Source of the DNA: Cristatella mucedo
Lineage: Eukaryota; Bryozoa; Phylactolaemata; Cristatellidae
Length of the DNA: 64,000 bases
NCBI GenBank assembly: GCA_009760855.2
Contig: WPIO01000048.1
Span: 1,407,501 to 1,471,500, forward strand
Reading direction: 5' to 3'
Shown: piece after piece, positions 42,916-56,700 of the stretch
How the letters are laid out: every line of letters starts with the position of its first letter
Numbering within the stretch: the stretch's first letter is position 1
Notes under the pieces: model-generated
What the model was told of the DNA's origin: nothing
Database searches by the model: none
The model's input: the letters and a program-made list of their open reading frames with translations, nothing else
Made by a program: the position numbers and the translations under genes

Positions 42916-43377
42916 GAGCACTGTCGCTGATACTTGTTTGTGTACGCCCAATGCAAGGACAACGCCTGCACATTGCGAGAAGCGTGTACTTTATTGCATA
43001 CTTAATTTCAAGTTATTCATCGTCGTGCAAAGAGTGTCTTGAACTAAGCTCGAAGTCATTACTCAACGACCTTCAATCGTCGCGCACTTTGTTCTATGAA
43101 CACTCGGGACTTTAGGCTTCCGATCCGATGGTACGCGAGTCAAGAGTAACTAAACTCGAGGCTTGCCAGCTTTCTCAGAATATTCGTGGTGAACTGCCTT
43201 CGTCAAAGCTGATTTATTTGCAGCACATCATTATTGCCAGGTAGCAGGATGTGAGTTTCAGTAAGCGCGGCAGGGCTTACCCTAAGCCACAAATATGGAG
43301 TAGAGAGAAATAATCGAACATTGCCAACCGCTTCCCAGGAAAGTACAACAAATATTTGCTGATGTAAGTCCCATATT

Positions 43378-43462
43378 TGTATAGCGGCAGCCTTCATGGC
43401 TACAACCATTGATTGCAGCAGGTAATAAATGAATGTCTGCTGCAGGATTTGAACCCCGACCC
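43378..43462 (-). mobile_element. SINE family B fragment
   Basis: TTGTATAGCGGCAGCCTTCA and CTGCTGCAGGATTTGAACCC; cut short where the next LINE fragment begins. Confidence 0.6.
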
Positions 43463-43805
43463 TTACAAATGCCTGGAATACACTCCCGACCAGCGTCAGG
43501 CCATCTGATTTGACATTTTAAAAAGAAGCTAAAAAGCATCTATTTATTACAGCATTTTGTGGGTTCAAGCGATTCATATTCTGTATGCTTATGCGTGCTG
43601 ACATTGTGCATGGGGCTACTAACCGTATTGTATGCTGGTCCTGTCCATTTTATCTCCAACCATGTTATGTTTGTTGCCGTTGAGCATGCTACCATTATCC
43701 ATTAAGCCATGATTTCTTTGCTGCAAATAATGTAATCTGCATAGAAAGAGATTCGGTTTTCTAAGGGAGCCATACAAATCTATTTTTATTATAATTATTA
43801 TTACC
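43463..43805 (+). mobile_element. LINE 3' end, diverged
   Basis: CCTGGAATACACTCCCGACC (reverse-transcriptase end), UTR repeats and a decayed tail (AGAAAGAGATTCGGTTTTCT) with (ATT)n. Confidence 0.8.
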
Positions 43806-43860
43806 TCATTGGCTATAACGGCACTGGACGGAACTTGAATAGAAAGAATGGAGGTGGACA

Positions 43861-43920
43861 AGGCGAGGCGAGGCGAGGCGAGGCGAGGCGAGGCGAGGCG
43901 AGGCGAGGCGAGGCGAGGCG
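43861..43920. repeat. (AGGCG)12 pentanucleotide array
   Basis: Twelve exact AGGCG units, no interruptions; GC-rich island in AT-rich sequence. Confidence 0.97.
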
Positions 43921-44339
43921 AGATGGAGCGGTGCATAGTGGGATCGGATGAGTTAGAGGAACAATCGTAAATACTGACCATTCCAACACCACTTCCTTTA
44001 TTCAGAACTTAAGTTTCTACACTAAATAGCCCAAGCGAGGTGATGATACCATCGTCCAAGTGCATTCCTCGATAGTTTTAATGCCGTCGTTCAAATGCAT
44101 TCCACAATGTTATTGCTGTCGCCAAGGCCCGTGAATTACGCATTAACAAAAGAAAAGTCGCCCGGAGCCGAAGCGGTAGCCACGAGCTGAGAACTCGCTC
44201 CTTTAGTGGCGGCCGCGAGCTATGATTCCTCTCGTCTGGTATTCCAAGCATGGTCTCAAACCACTCAGGGCGTTCTCCACCAAGTGTTACTGTAAATATC
44301 TCTTAACTTATTAACAAAAATAATAATGATTTTACTATA

Positions 44340-44465
44340 CCACTCTCAGATACCTAACTGGATCTATTCCTTGGCACTTGTACGCATGCTCACAAAGCGT
44401 GGAACTCATTCTCAATTTGCGTTAAGAAACCTCCTGACTGAAACAGTTAAAAAGAAACAGAAAGG
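44340..44465 (+). mobile_element. LINE fragment, heavily decayed
   Basis: ACGCATGCTCACAAAGCGTG then GAACTCATTCTCAATTTGCG corresponds to the conserved YAPKAWNSLPTCV segment with stops. Confidence 0.45.
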
Positions 44466-46599
44466 CATATGAGTATTAATTTTATCTCATTTATAATATG
44501 TAAAGAATAACTTGCATACGTAGCGCGCATTTCGAGATACGCATAATTTGCAATACAAGCAGCTGATATTTTGTAGCGGGTCTCAAGGAGCTCAGCGAGT
44601 CTCTCTGCTAATATTTTTACCTCGGTGAAGAACAGTGTAGTTCTAAAGATAGTCACGTATTATCAGACAGATGAATTACAATAATCGTGCTGAAGAGCGA
44701 ATTCCTCAGCGGTTTTTTTTCTCACACTCGTGCCTCTTCAGCCTTTCTGTACATTTCTTGAACCAATCTCAAATTTATTCTAACGGTTATATGTCATGTA
44801 ATAAAGACAGTAATTGTGCTATGGCAAAGCCGTTATTTATACGTGTGAGAGGGTTTTGAATGCTGTTGGAAACTGGAAGTAAACATCTAGAATGTTTTAG
44901 TGCAACGTCCAGTCGCGCTTGCAAGGTGAGTGAATTTCTCTCTTTCAAAACTCTTGTACTTACGGCCGGAAATTTTTCCCGCATGGTTTACCTGAAAACC
45001 TACCACGAGTAAAGTGTGCAAGTGCAAGAAGCAAGAAACCCTTGATAAAATAAAGTAAATAAAGGGCTGAAAACCTATACGCAGTTAGACCAGATTTATA
45101 AGGCATTAATCTCATTTGCTGGTCAAGTTTGCGAGGATTACGGAGACATAAAAAATTTAATCCATTCATACACCACCATAAGAGAACTTATTTTCTACTC
45201 CTGTGATTGACGGATGCCGTAGGCTTCAAATAAACAATATTGGTGAGATATGTGAGTAGAAACGAATTAGCTCAAACCGTTGACTCGTTGCTAGAGTCCG
45301 CTTTCCCGAGAGTGCCACATTGAGTTATTTTATCGGCAGAAGATAATAAGATTGTCTTGTCTGCACTGTCACTACTGCAACCACTTCACACCAGTATACT
45401 CAGGAACATATCCTGCGCGGCTCTGCTAACACAGCCTCTCTAGAAGCGCCCAGCAGAGCTAGCAGGCGTGTGCTTATACCGATGCTGAATAGGCACTGCA
45501 GCTGGTTGTCTCCGAGAGAGACTAACACTTTAAGCTGACATCAGGATTGCCGCTTTAGTGAGAGCCCTCTGACACGATAAATTTATGCGATGCTAAAGGG
45601 ATCGAGGAGTTTACAATTCACACTTGTCGGCTCGCTTTCCTTCGCGAAGTCACCGCCCTCTGTATCGGCAGGAAGAGGAAGTTGTCAAAGCATGCTCTCG
45701 TTAGCAGAGCGAGGCAGAACCGATATCTAATCCAGGTTGCGACAGATAACACTCAGTGATCCAGATAATAGCCTCATAAAGACACAATCAGTCCACAAAG
45801 GCTAGTCATCTGAGCCGGCGGCCTCATCTGGCCGCACCAGCTGTGACCCGTCTGCGTAAGGTACGTGCTAACTGAGCTTTCAAAGGCACAATGACAGAGT
45901 AGACCTTTTTTCATGCTCTCGAGACAATTACTGTTGTTATAGGAAGTGGCTCTAAGAGGTCGTTTAAAAACGATATCTGAGCGCAGCAGGAGGCCCATGC
46001 TTTGTTAGATGAAATTCTATAGAGTCAAGAGTGGTTTCCATTGGGGCTACGACGAAGTTAGCCTAAAGCCGTTTGTAACAGCTTCGTTCCGTCAGAGTAT
46101 CGGTTGCTAAAGTGGTGGCAATGAATGACACCATAACGCTAAGCACGCTGAGCATTCCGACTCGCCCTAAAATGTATGTAATCTGTGACTCGCAGTACAC
46201 AAAGTTGTTTCTTGGCTGGGTTTTTGGGATTTGGAATAGCATTTCAGTGTAGCATTATTGCAAAGGAGTGCGACGGTGAGCAAGCAAATTTTCCGGTTCA
46301 GGCGACCTTTTGGCTGTCATTTGGTGCAAATACTCCTCATTCCGTTCGAATGAAGGAGATGTTAGCTAAGAATAGGGCTCCGTTTTTTAGTTTACAAATT
46401 TAGTTCCGGCCAACGACTCTGGTAACAACGGAGTGATCCAGCCACTGAAAAATTCCAATGGCCATCTGAACCTCTGTATAGGTTGTTTAAATACGTTTAG
46501 ACAAATGACACGTCTTCAGCTCTATTGAATGATTTTCTTTAGGATGCAATGCATTTGCTTATGACTACTATTTCCATTTACCAGGACCGGGAAAGTAAC
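44466..46599. other. No gene recognised
   Basis: AT-rich intergenic sequence; a trace of a SINE tail (ACCATAAGAGAACTTATTTT) near 45174. Nothing else. Confidence 0.5.
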
Positions 46600-46862
46600 T
46601 ACTTCAGACAGCGTTTAGCGGGTCTATGAGATTTGTCTTTTACGTGCTTATGCACGCTGACACCGTGCATGCTGCCACTAACCATATGTGCAAGCTGACC
46701 TCGTGCATATCACCCCGAAATAAATCCATGGTTTCTTTTCCATTAAGCATGCTACCACCAACCATTCGATCGTGCTTCATTTACAGACCATATAAAGTGC
46801 GTATAAAGAGATCGTGCTTTTTGAGGGCGCTACATCAAATGTATTATCATTATTATCATTTA
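46600..46862 (+). mobile_element. LINE 3' end
   Basis: Starts TTCAGACAGCGTTTAGCGGG; UTR GCATGCTGCCACTAACCATA; tail AGTGCGTATAAAGAGATCGT, then (ATT)-like end. Confidence 0.8.
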
Positions 46863-48544
46863 GGCTTTTTTAAACTCTAAAAAGCTGCCGCTTTTCTTGA
46901 TCAAACGTATTGAACTAGTGCATCAGCTTTCGTAATAATTTAGCCAAGTTATTGCGAACATTTGCAAACGAGGTTGTATCTGCTACGTGGGCAATAACTT
47001 CAATTGGGAATGACCACAGTAAGCACCACGGAAGCACATGCGAAACGTGCCACGTGCTGCTAAATGTGTGCGATCGAGATGCGGAGGTAGTTATGAAGTA
47101 ATTCACTATGCATAAAATTCAGTGAAGCTTCAACACTGCCTTGGAATATTCAAATCTTTGCCATGTGCCGAATGCTATTTTTTGTGTTATGCGCTCACGT
47201 GCCATAGTAATTAAATTCGTAATAGTCGCAACAGAGGAATCTGTCTATAGGGGCAAAAGTGAAGTGAGCCGTTGAAGGAATTATATTTCTCGCTTGCCTC
47301 ATCGTTATTTTTAGCTTCGCAAGTTTAAAAGGCATGCAGACATAATGCTGAAGCATGTTGACACGGAAGAAGAGCTGACCCCGCCAGGGGGTCCTTCACT
47401 ACTTCCTCGTTCAGGCTATCTACCGATGAGAATGCACCTCCGTTCCTGAGATAAGGAAGCATACAGTAAATGTTATTATGACGCCACTCGGGTGACCCGG
47501 CTGTGCCAACACGACTGCCGATGCTTTCAAGTGGTAGACAGTTATCTAAAATAAGCAAATCGTGTTTACCGCCGTCAGCAGTGGCGAAATGTCGTCTCGT
47601 GAACCACTGGGCGGGTTCCGAAATCCATAACAGAGATTGGCATCATTCACCTAAATCTAAATTAATATGGTGCCTCAAAAATGAATGGACTTAATTTATT
47701 CCCGGAAGTTGATCCACTCAGTTGGATTAATAATTGCTCAGTCCTCCCCTATCGCATCACTATAGACAGACTAGTCTGTCTGAGGGATGCAATTAAGAGT
47801 CAAAAGCTCGCGTTCTCAAAGCTTCTTTCTAATTTTATGCTTCGAATTAAAGTGGTTTTGAAGGCGATAGTAAATTCTAGATCATAAGCTACGCTCACTT
47901 TTTAAGTAAAACGAAGCTCGTTCACAATTTGCATTGAAAATTAAAATAAAGACATTATTCATTTAGGCCTTGCTAGCCGAGTCCAGCATTTGGCTGCGAA
48001 TAATTGAGTGTCTCAATTTGTGTTGAAACTGAATTTACTCAAGGAAGCATTAATACCCTGCGTTACATTGCAGTACAGCTTTTCAATAGCCCAAATCGGA
48101 GCACAAGCATATTTCAGCTAGATACCGCAAAGCAGAAGCTTCTATATCTCACAGAGCAAAGTCAAAGCCGGAGGGGCTGCTGCTGGAGTGAGAGAACATG
48201 TCGCCAGAGGTCACGTGTATCATATTTAGAATAGGATTTGTCATGCGAAAAGTAATCGTGCTTAGCCAACCAGTGGCCAGAAACAATGCTGCACTTTCCT
48301 GTTAGAACTGTGCCATTATGATGGGGCAAGAGACAATGGTAAGAAACTGCGTAATCTATCAGTAAAGATTTTGAAATAACAAGCATAAGCAGCATCATAC
48401 GGCACATTGTAGAGGAAATAAACGGGCTAGCCATTTTTCCCAGGTGAAGGGATGGCTGCCCGTCATTTTATCTAACAATTTTAAACTCAGCCTTAAAGAC
48501 TTAAAAACCAGAATTTTCCTTTAGTTCAACTATTTGATAGCAAA
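46863..48544. other. No gene recognised
   Basis: Intergenic, no feature identified; several short frames without family signatures. Confidence 0.5.
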
Positions 48545-48960
48545 TCATGGGACCCAAAGCTCTCAGGCTTTTTTCTCGCAAGAATTGGGGTGAGTTTCAA
48601 TCGGGGTTCAAGCGGCAGCACTCCACTGAAGCTGTTCTCTTTCATGTAAGCAATGAACCATGTACTGCAACGATGACGGGAACGTCACTGCCCAGAGCTG
48701 CTAGTACTATTAGCTGCATTCAACACCATGGATCACGATATCCTACTTGAACGATTGAGAGCAACGATCAGTCTGGCAGAAGAGGCAATGGTGTGGTTTG
48801 AATCGTTTTTGTCCTATCGTGTTGCATCCCCAGCGTATAGGGGCCAGGTATCATTCGCAGGAGCAGACAGCTGTGGAGTCACTCAAGGGTTCTTTCTCGG
48901 TCTTTTGCTGATCTCCATCTATACTCAATCTCAAAAAAAGTTATTCATGCCCGAGTAATA
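48545..48960 (+). pseudogene. LINE reverse-transcriptase fragment
   Basis: Reads GEFQSGFKRQHSTEAVLFHV (frame 1), then NTMDHDILLERL, MVWFESFLSYR and GVTQGFFLGLLLISIYTQS in a second frame, matching the order QSGF..HSTE / TiDHdiLL / WF.SyL..R / GVpQGS.LGPLLF of CR1/L2 reverse transcriptases. Frameshifts make it non-functional. The YADD box is not seen. Confidence 0.85.
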
Positions 48961-50393
48961 GGTTATCACTTTATGCTTACGATACTCGGCTGTATTTGAA
49001 ATTCTTATGATCTTATTCTTTGAAACTCTTAGGATCTTTTATCCGGAGAAGGCCGCTGCATGAAAAGCTGAAGAAATTCTTCGATGTGAGTTATACAAAT
49101 CACAGTTTGTTCTAGCTAGGGATCATTACACGTGCACGTCAGACAGCCGTATTAGACTATCGCACCGTATGAGGTATCTAAATTAGAAAATTGAAAACAG
49201 CACTCTTTTTCCTGGCTGCGTAGCACACGCAAACGCACACACGCATAAATACACTCACATATAGGCACTCAAATACGCAAAATCATGTGCATACACACGT
49301 GCACAAACTCACTCACACACACATATACACATACACAAGAACGGCTCTGCGATCTTTTAAAGGGGAGCGAGTTACTGGAAGAGTGAATTTTTGGCATATA
49401 CAATATTTACCTGTAAAAATTAAATTTCGTATCAGTAGCATTTCTTAAAATATAAGCTAATCATAAGAAAATGGCTAAGCAAAGCAGAGCTCTCCTATAT
49501 TGTCCAGAGCGAATGGTAAAGCCCATATCGCAGTTATACAATGTCGGTTGCACACATTTGCCTTCAGATCATTCTGGCTAAACTGAAGAAAAAATCCAAC
49601 TATTCAATGTATCAGTAAATAAAGGTTCAATCGTCTTATGCATTTCTGCAGCGTCGCAATCGACAAGTAAGTCCCGAGCACAGACAGCAGAGTAAGCGAC
49701 GGATTGGTGCAGCGTCTACGGACGGATACGCTCGGTAGTTTACCAAATGACGACAATACGACAACGCTGGCAGGCGAAAACTATATTAACAGCTCTCTTT
49801 TTGCCGGCGGTCTGAATCTTTCTGACTATTTGCGATCTAGTAGAAAGTTTCTCCCCTAAGGCATTCACCAGAGGCTGCAGATTCGAAAAACTAGTTGAGT
49901 ACACGAATGTCGATTCGAGGGCACTGGCAAAACGAAGGAGGTCTTCTTTCTGATAAATAAAACTGTGAGACACCACCAGATCAGATGCCAGCTACGATTA
50001 ATGACGAGGGACGGAGCGAGAATTCCGAATTCAACATTGGCTACCTTTGTGCTTAACCATTCGTGTGGCTATTTTTGCATTGTGTCATTAAAAAGCGTTA
50101 AGCAAGACATTGGTTTTATAAGATGCATGCAATAAAGATGTCTCCTCTTGCATTTGTCAACTAAAGCTGCTGCTGCAGCAAGCTGTGTATCATTTGTAGT
50201 GACACAAAAATACTTTACAAATATCTACCGGGCATCATATTAATTACAATACCTTTGTTTTTAATGACCATCGTTGGTATTGACTTTTCAACAAGGCTTT
50301 ATTTTTCGGAAAGGTTTGCCGTCTCATGCGCTCTCAGACCGTGTGCATCTTGGCACTGCTTGTAGGGAAGCTGACGAAAATACACATATCATA
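48961..50393. other. No gene recognised; possible TMC promoter side
   Basis: AT-rich, with an ACAC-rich simple stretch at about 49220-49340. No 5' exon could be fixed upstream of the TMC start. Confidence 0.4.
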
Positions 50394-50764
50394 ATGGATG
50401 CAGCCTCTCATGAAGTTACAATGGATCCTTCAGATGGCGGTGACGGTGTGGGTTTCAATGGACAAGCGGAAGCCAGCCAAGAATCTCGACGGCCATCGCT
50501 CGCTTCGATGCTGTATGAACCCGAAATACTGCCGAACTTGCTAAACAAATTCATGCAGTTCTACAGGCAAAGCTCGAATCAGGAAAGCATTATGTTTCAA
50601 CTACGCAACTTCAACATTCGCAGAGTGTCTGTGGCGCATGGAGCACTTGCAGATAGGAGGATGAGTCGGGTACAAGTTGCGGTTGAAGAGTCGCTGGAGG
50701 AGGGTGCCTTTGAAATGGTAGAAACACCTCGGTTCGACTTCAGACAATTAGTCACAAATATGAG
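50394..50764 (+). CDS. TMC gene exon A: cytoplasmic N-terminus
   Basis: Acidic and Ser-rich start (MDAASHEVTMDPSDGG) followed by a charged helical segment, ending LVTNM plus AG before GTAAAA. The ATG has A at -3 and G at +4. The frame is open back to an AG near 50290, so this could instead be an internal exon. Assigned to TMC because it splices in frame to the MPSDI exon. Confidence 0.6.
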
Positions 50765-53700
50765 GTAAAAGTGCGAAGGCGACTTCCACTTCTTTGGAAA
50801 CTAATGGGCAAAGTATGATGAGCAATAAATGTTTAATAAAAGTCACCGAATAAATAGTGCACATGAAAAGCTAATTAATAGACCTATAGCTCATGTAGAA
50901 TTGCTAGCTTGTCACTTTGGTGTCGCTTTTCAAAAAGAAAATGACTTGAAAACTCCCAGAGCTTTACATTCTTTCTAAATCCTACCAATGGTCAGATTTT
51001 CATCGGTCCATACATTTGCGGCATCCCGTCTCGACTTCTGTCACTCATTGCTTGCTGGTTTACTGGCCTGTGCAATCATGCCCTTACAGCCAATGCAAAA
51101 TTCTGCAGCTAGGCTTGTCTGTCGTGAGCGTAGGAGTTGCCATATCACTTTTTGCCAACCTGCACTAGCTCCAAGTCAAGTAACTTATCGATTTAAAAGT
51201 TTTATCATTCACTCTAAATTACCTTCGTTCTTTGGTTGCAGCCTACCTCTCAGACCAACTCATTCATCAGGCTCAGCATCGTATTATCCGCTTTTCTGAA
51301 TATAATCATTTTGCTGAACCTCGTTTGAACCTCAAGTCCTTCGGAGACCATGCATTTAGCTTGTATGCTCCCAAAGCCTGGAACTCACTTTAAACTGGCA
51401 TTGCAACATCGCCTAATATTTCGACATTTAAAAAAGCTAGAAATGCATTTATTTATCTCAGTATTTAGCAGGTCCGTGCGATTAATCCGTCACATGCTTA
51501 TGCGTGCTGACACTGTGCATGCTGCCACTAACCATATTTACATGCTGACCCTGTGCATGACACACTTAACTATGTCATGCTTGTTATCAATGTAAATGTT
51601 GCCACTCGTAAATGCTTCCTTCTTATCAAATATAAAACGATTAGAAAGAGATTAGGTTCTATGAAGGCACTATATACATCTACTATTAATATTATATTAT
51701 CATTATTTGATATGACTTCAAAAGCTAGTGCATCACAAGAAAGGTTCACTCCAGGAAAGTACAGGTGGACCTCAAATATGAAGTGCAGCTATTAAAATGG
51801 GTGCTCCTTAGTTATAAAATAAGTTTAACGTCTAAGTAACCTTAAGTTCAGCAGGGCCAGATTTCTTAGAACTATTGATTGGCTCGTATCTTTAGCTCGC
51901 GAAGTCGAAGGTTTAATAAAACCACACAATTATTGCTCTCCAAAAGCTTCTGGTCATATACGTTTACTATTTCGCACATTTAGAGATAAATATTGTTGAT
52001 GAGTTCAAAGCAATCGAACATGGTTACGATAAAAAAGTTTAGTCACGAAGCATCGCTTCTACTGAACTATGATTTATATTGCTTAGCCATAGATTACACT
52101 ACCTTTCCACCGCGTTTAATCACGTAAAATCGAATGAAAAAGCACTCATTAAAGAAAGCAATAGAATGTTCGTGTTTTAGCACCTAAATATTATTTCAGA
52201 CCCGTTAAAACTGACATTTATGATACAACTGTCACAATCTGGCCAGTAGCTTGCGACGTGAATGAGCTGCCGCTTGGAATAGACGATGGAGAGCACACTT
52301 CTTCGACTGAGAGAACTTCCTTCGAAAGCTTAAGAATTTTATTCCCAATGGTCGGTGCTAATGCACTAGAGTAGAAATCAAGCCACTCATAGCTACGTTG
52401 CCTGCTAGTAGCAACGTCGTTTATTTAATTTGGCCTGTCGGCTTTGTAACATTTACCTGCGCTTAGCACGATAGAACGCTTCGCGCGTAGTTATAGTAAT
52501 AATAGTAATAATTATAATGCACTTGATATAGCACCCTCATAGAACTCAATCTCTCTCTAGGCACTTTACATTTGCTGCAAAGGTGAACGCGATAGAATAG
52601 TGAGTAATATCGTGCTTGATAAACAACAAGAATAACATGGTTAGGGGTGACATGCACAGGGTCAGCATGCAAATGTGGTTAGTGGCAGCATGCTCAGTGT
52701 CAGAACGCATAAGCACATGAAGGACGAATCACATAGACCCACTAAATGCTGTCCTCAATCGGAACGTTTTTAAGGTCCTTTTAAATGTGGTTAAGTCAGG
52801 GGATGTTCTGACGCAAGTCGGGAGGGAGTTCCAGGCGTCGGGAGCATGCGAACTAAATGCAGGGTCTCCGAAGGATTTCAGGTTTGAACGAGGTAGTGGT
52901 AAACTGTTGGATTCCGAAAAGCGGGTGGTACAATGCTTGGCCAGGTGGTGGAGTAGATCTGAGAGATAGGCTGGAGCCAAAGAATAAAGTGACCTAAAAG
53001 TGAGCGACAATACATCGAAGAGTCGATTCGTTGCTTGACTCGTTGACTCATCGCTAGCACTTTCGTCTTCGATATTAGGGAGAGCCTATTCATTATCATG
53101 GAACTGCAGTGTTAAATACATATATGCGTTGGTTATCATCTACCTATGCGCTCGTCGTCGGTGCTAATACGGGTCATGGGTTTACTTTGAAGCTTCCCAC
53201 CCATTACAGACAATATCGTTCGCCTGACCATGAGTTGAGCAACTTTGCCACCAAGCGCTTGCGAAATAGAGCACCAGCTCGTAAGAATGAAATATCAACG
53301 CTAGCCACTCTTTACAGTAACCGAGAGAGTTAACTTGTTCAGTCTTTTGGTGTGCACTGAAAAAAGAAGCACGTGAGCTTATTCGTGCCAAAATTCGCAT
53401 TTTCAGCCTGTGCATCTGAGCATAATTAGTAATTATACACGGCCAGGCTTAATGAATGAGTTTCTAGCTGCTGCATACAACTCACTTACCTCAAGGCTCT
53501 TTCGCGCTTGTGCAATCCTTGCAGATTTTTTCATCCGTTCTCGCTGCTTCCACATACAAGAGCTGAGAAATGCTTGATGTTTTATCATTTTAGGATGAGA
53601 AATGACATGCCCAGCGATATCGTTGTAAGTTTAAGCATAATAACATTCAGTGAAACGAAAGCGATCCGTCGGTCATTCGTGGCCGAACTCGTTTTATCTT

Positions 53701-56700
53701 CATTACCCGTGCAGCGTTTTGGTCGACGTAGAGTGGCCTATGCTATGATAAGGTCTCCAGAGAGCCCCTGCGTTTCTTTTATATTAAGGAGCACCGAGGA
53801 CGCGGTAGAAGATTTCGAATTGGCGTACTGGACAGAGCGCTTGCTCAGATCGAAGGTGAGAAGGCGCAGAGTGCTCAAGCGGAGTGGCTGCTTGAGAGGC
53901 TAGAGAGCCTCACGCCGCTGCGAGCGAGAGAGCCTGGCTGCACAGAGCGCCCCTGGCGGCAAGCCTGCCAGGCAGAACGGAGCGCCCCTAGCGGCACGCC
54001 TGCCTGGCTGCTCTGGCTGGACCTAGCCTGCGTGGCTGGATAGAGCACCCCTAGCGGGCGGCACGCCTGTAAGGCTAGTTAGAACAGCCCTAGCGGCAAG
54101 CGTTTATGGCTGCTCGAATGTCACTAGTGGCAAGCTTCCTGGCTGCATAGAGCGCCCCAAGCGACCACCCTGCTATGGCTGCACAGAGCTCTATGAGTCA
54201 TTGCCATCCATTGAGGCGCAGCAGATGCTCGCGCTTTCTCCGCGCGATCGCCTGCAAGCGCTGCCCGGAGAGGACGGCCCAGTGTGCTGGATGCAAAAGC
54301 TGCGTTGGCAGAGCAGCAAGAAGCCCCAGCCGAACCCCGGGAACGAAGCCCCTCTCGACCACGTTGGCGAATCGTCTTTCACTATGTTGGAAGTACAAGG
54401 GTTGCTGAGCTTTGTAGCTCACTCTTGGATTACCAATCTTGAGTTTGAGGTCGTCGAACGAATTTCGCTCAATTTGGAAAACTCAGCGCTCAAGATTGGT
54501 TTGTCTAAGCGGCACTCTGGTTGCTCTACTAGCCTGTAACTTGGGCGTGCTAATCCAAAATGCATTGTTATTCAACGAGCGCATTCCCTACGCTGTTAGG
54601 TCAGCTTAAGTTTAGCCCGGGAGTATTTTCAAAATTAGAACTTGCTCATTTTTTGTTTACTGAAATTCGCTATCGTCAGGATTCCTAATCAGTGCGTGTG
54701 ATCATCTGTAACCAGTAGCAAACTCAGCAGCTCCCCTGGTTTTCATCAATAGCGTAACTGCTTCCTCCTACCTCTTTGGTCTGAGCTTGAACTGCTCGTA
54801 TTTAGCAAACAAGTAAATTTAAGATGTAGCTACTAGCTTTCATAAAGGTGCTTCGATCAATTGCAGCCGCCTACCTACTTGACCTCGACGCTCCTCAGTT
54901 GCGCTCTCAAATAACCTGCTCTTTGCCCTCCGGCCAATACACCAGCCCTTTAAATTGATTACACTATTTTGGTGATCCGGGTTACCGTTCGCATAGATCG
55001 TAAGTCTTCACGTTACTCTGGCTTCTGTCGCCTCATGCGTTGAATATCTATCGTGCAGATGTCGAGCAAAAACACACCTTGTTCGGGCAATCTTCCCAGT
55101 GCCCTAAGGATATTTCCTGTCTGAGATTTCCGCGTGCCCTTCGTGCTCCTAAAATTGGATGATGCAGTGTCAGCTACTCTATAGAGGTCCTGCAAAGAGG
55201 TAAACATCCGTGTAATCTGGTTTGCTGCTCCATGCTGGCCAAATTCCGATACGTAAGATCTTATGCGTATTGGTATACAAATCACTCCATATATATATAT
55301 CGCACTATCCTTTGGCGTCGGATTCTCTTGCAGCCATTTTAAAAACACTCAGCTAAATATTAAGTTCTCTCGAGGCACTATAAAAACGCCCGAATCTTTT
55401 TAAATTTATTAATAGCAACATATCGTGCTAAGGAAGCACACGGCTGATGCTTTCTTTGTCATTTGTTATCAACCAGCTTCCTGTTGCAAAACATGTAGAT
55501 AATATAGAATAATGATTACAACAAAATCAGTAAATTAAAACCTGCTATTTCTAGAAGTTTTTAATGCACTGGAAGGAAAGCAAGCTGCCACACATTATTG
55601 ATGTAGCCGCTCCTGAACTAAACTCATTTATCGCAGAAAGAGCACAGGCAGCCGCTGCTAGTCTTTGCAAACGTATGACACACAAAGCGGAGCCGAGCGT
55701 CTCAAGGTGAGGTTAGCGAGCCTTCGTCGTTAAGGCTTCCCAGCTACCCACCGCTATGGCCTATGGTAACAAAGCACGTACAAAATCAAGAAAGTACGTA
55801 TCTTTTGTAAATTCACAGTCGTTAACGTGCATACTTGTAACGTCCAAAGCTAGCTGAGGCGTTTTGTGCACCATTGCCGTCGTGTCAACTTCTTAGCAGT
55901 CACTGGGGATCGATTTATACGCCATATACTAGATATTATGACTTATCCGGTTTGCAATTGTTATAATTAAGTAACTAATAATGATCTCAGGTACTCTACA
56001 CTGATGAAAGATTTAGAATGCCAAGTTTTCACAGAATCTTCACTAAGCAAGAGAGACCATGGCCTGAAGAATAAAAAAATGCATACATCTGCCAGTGGTA
56101 TATGCCACCTTGTAAGGAATGGACGTAAATTTCTGCCGAAGATGTTCGTACCCCTTTGGAAATCAACAGCTGGCTCTAGCTCCAAGTAATCACTTGCGCT
56201 TGTCACAGAATATAGCTGGGTTTTATTGTGCCTTCAGAATACATGACCTTTCCGCAGCTAGGCTTGTCTGTCGTGAACGTTGAACGTCCCAGTTGCCACA
56301 TCACACCACTTCTTGCCGACCTGCACTAGCTCTCTGTCAAGCAACGGATCGAATTCAAGACTTTGTCGCTCAATTTTACCTCACTTTATTCTTTGACTCC
56401 AGCCTATCTCTCAGATATACTCCCCCACCAGGCCAAGCATCGTACCACCCGCTTTTCGGAATCCAACAGTTTACCAATACCTTGTACAAACCTCAAATCC
56501 TCTGGAGACCGTGCATTTAGTTCGAATGCTCCCAAAGCCCGGAACTCCCTCCCGACTAGCGTCAGAACATCCCCTGACTTGACCACATTTAAAAAGAACT
56601 TAAAAAACTCACTTATTTAGGACAGCATTTAGCGGGTCCCTGTGATTCGTCCTTCATGTGCTTATCCGTGCTGACACTGTGCATGCTGCCACTAACCACA

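Noticed and set aside
43861-43920. CRISPR-like array
   Set aside because: Uninterrupted 5-bp tandem repeat without spacers in a eukaryotic genome.
53625-53650. A 26-nt intron (GTAAGT...TTCAG)
   Set aside because: Far below animal intron size, and removal puts TGA in frame.
54201-54539. 112-aa frame as another TMC exon
   Set aside because: No TMC motif, and it overlaps the end of a minisatellite.
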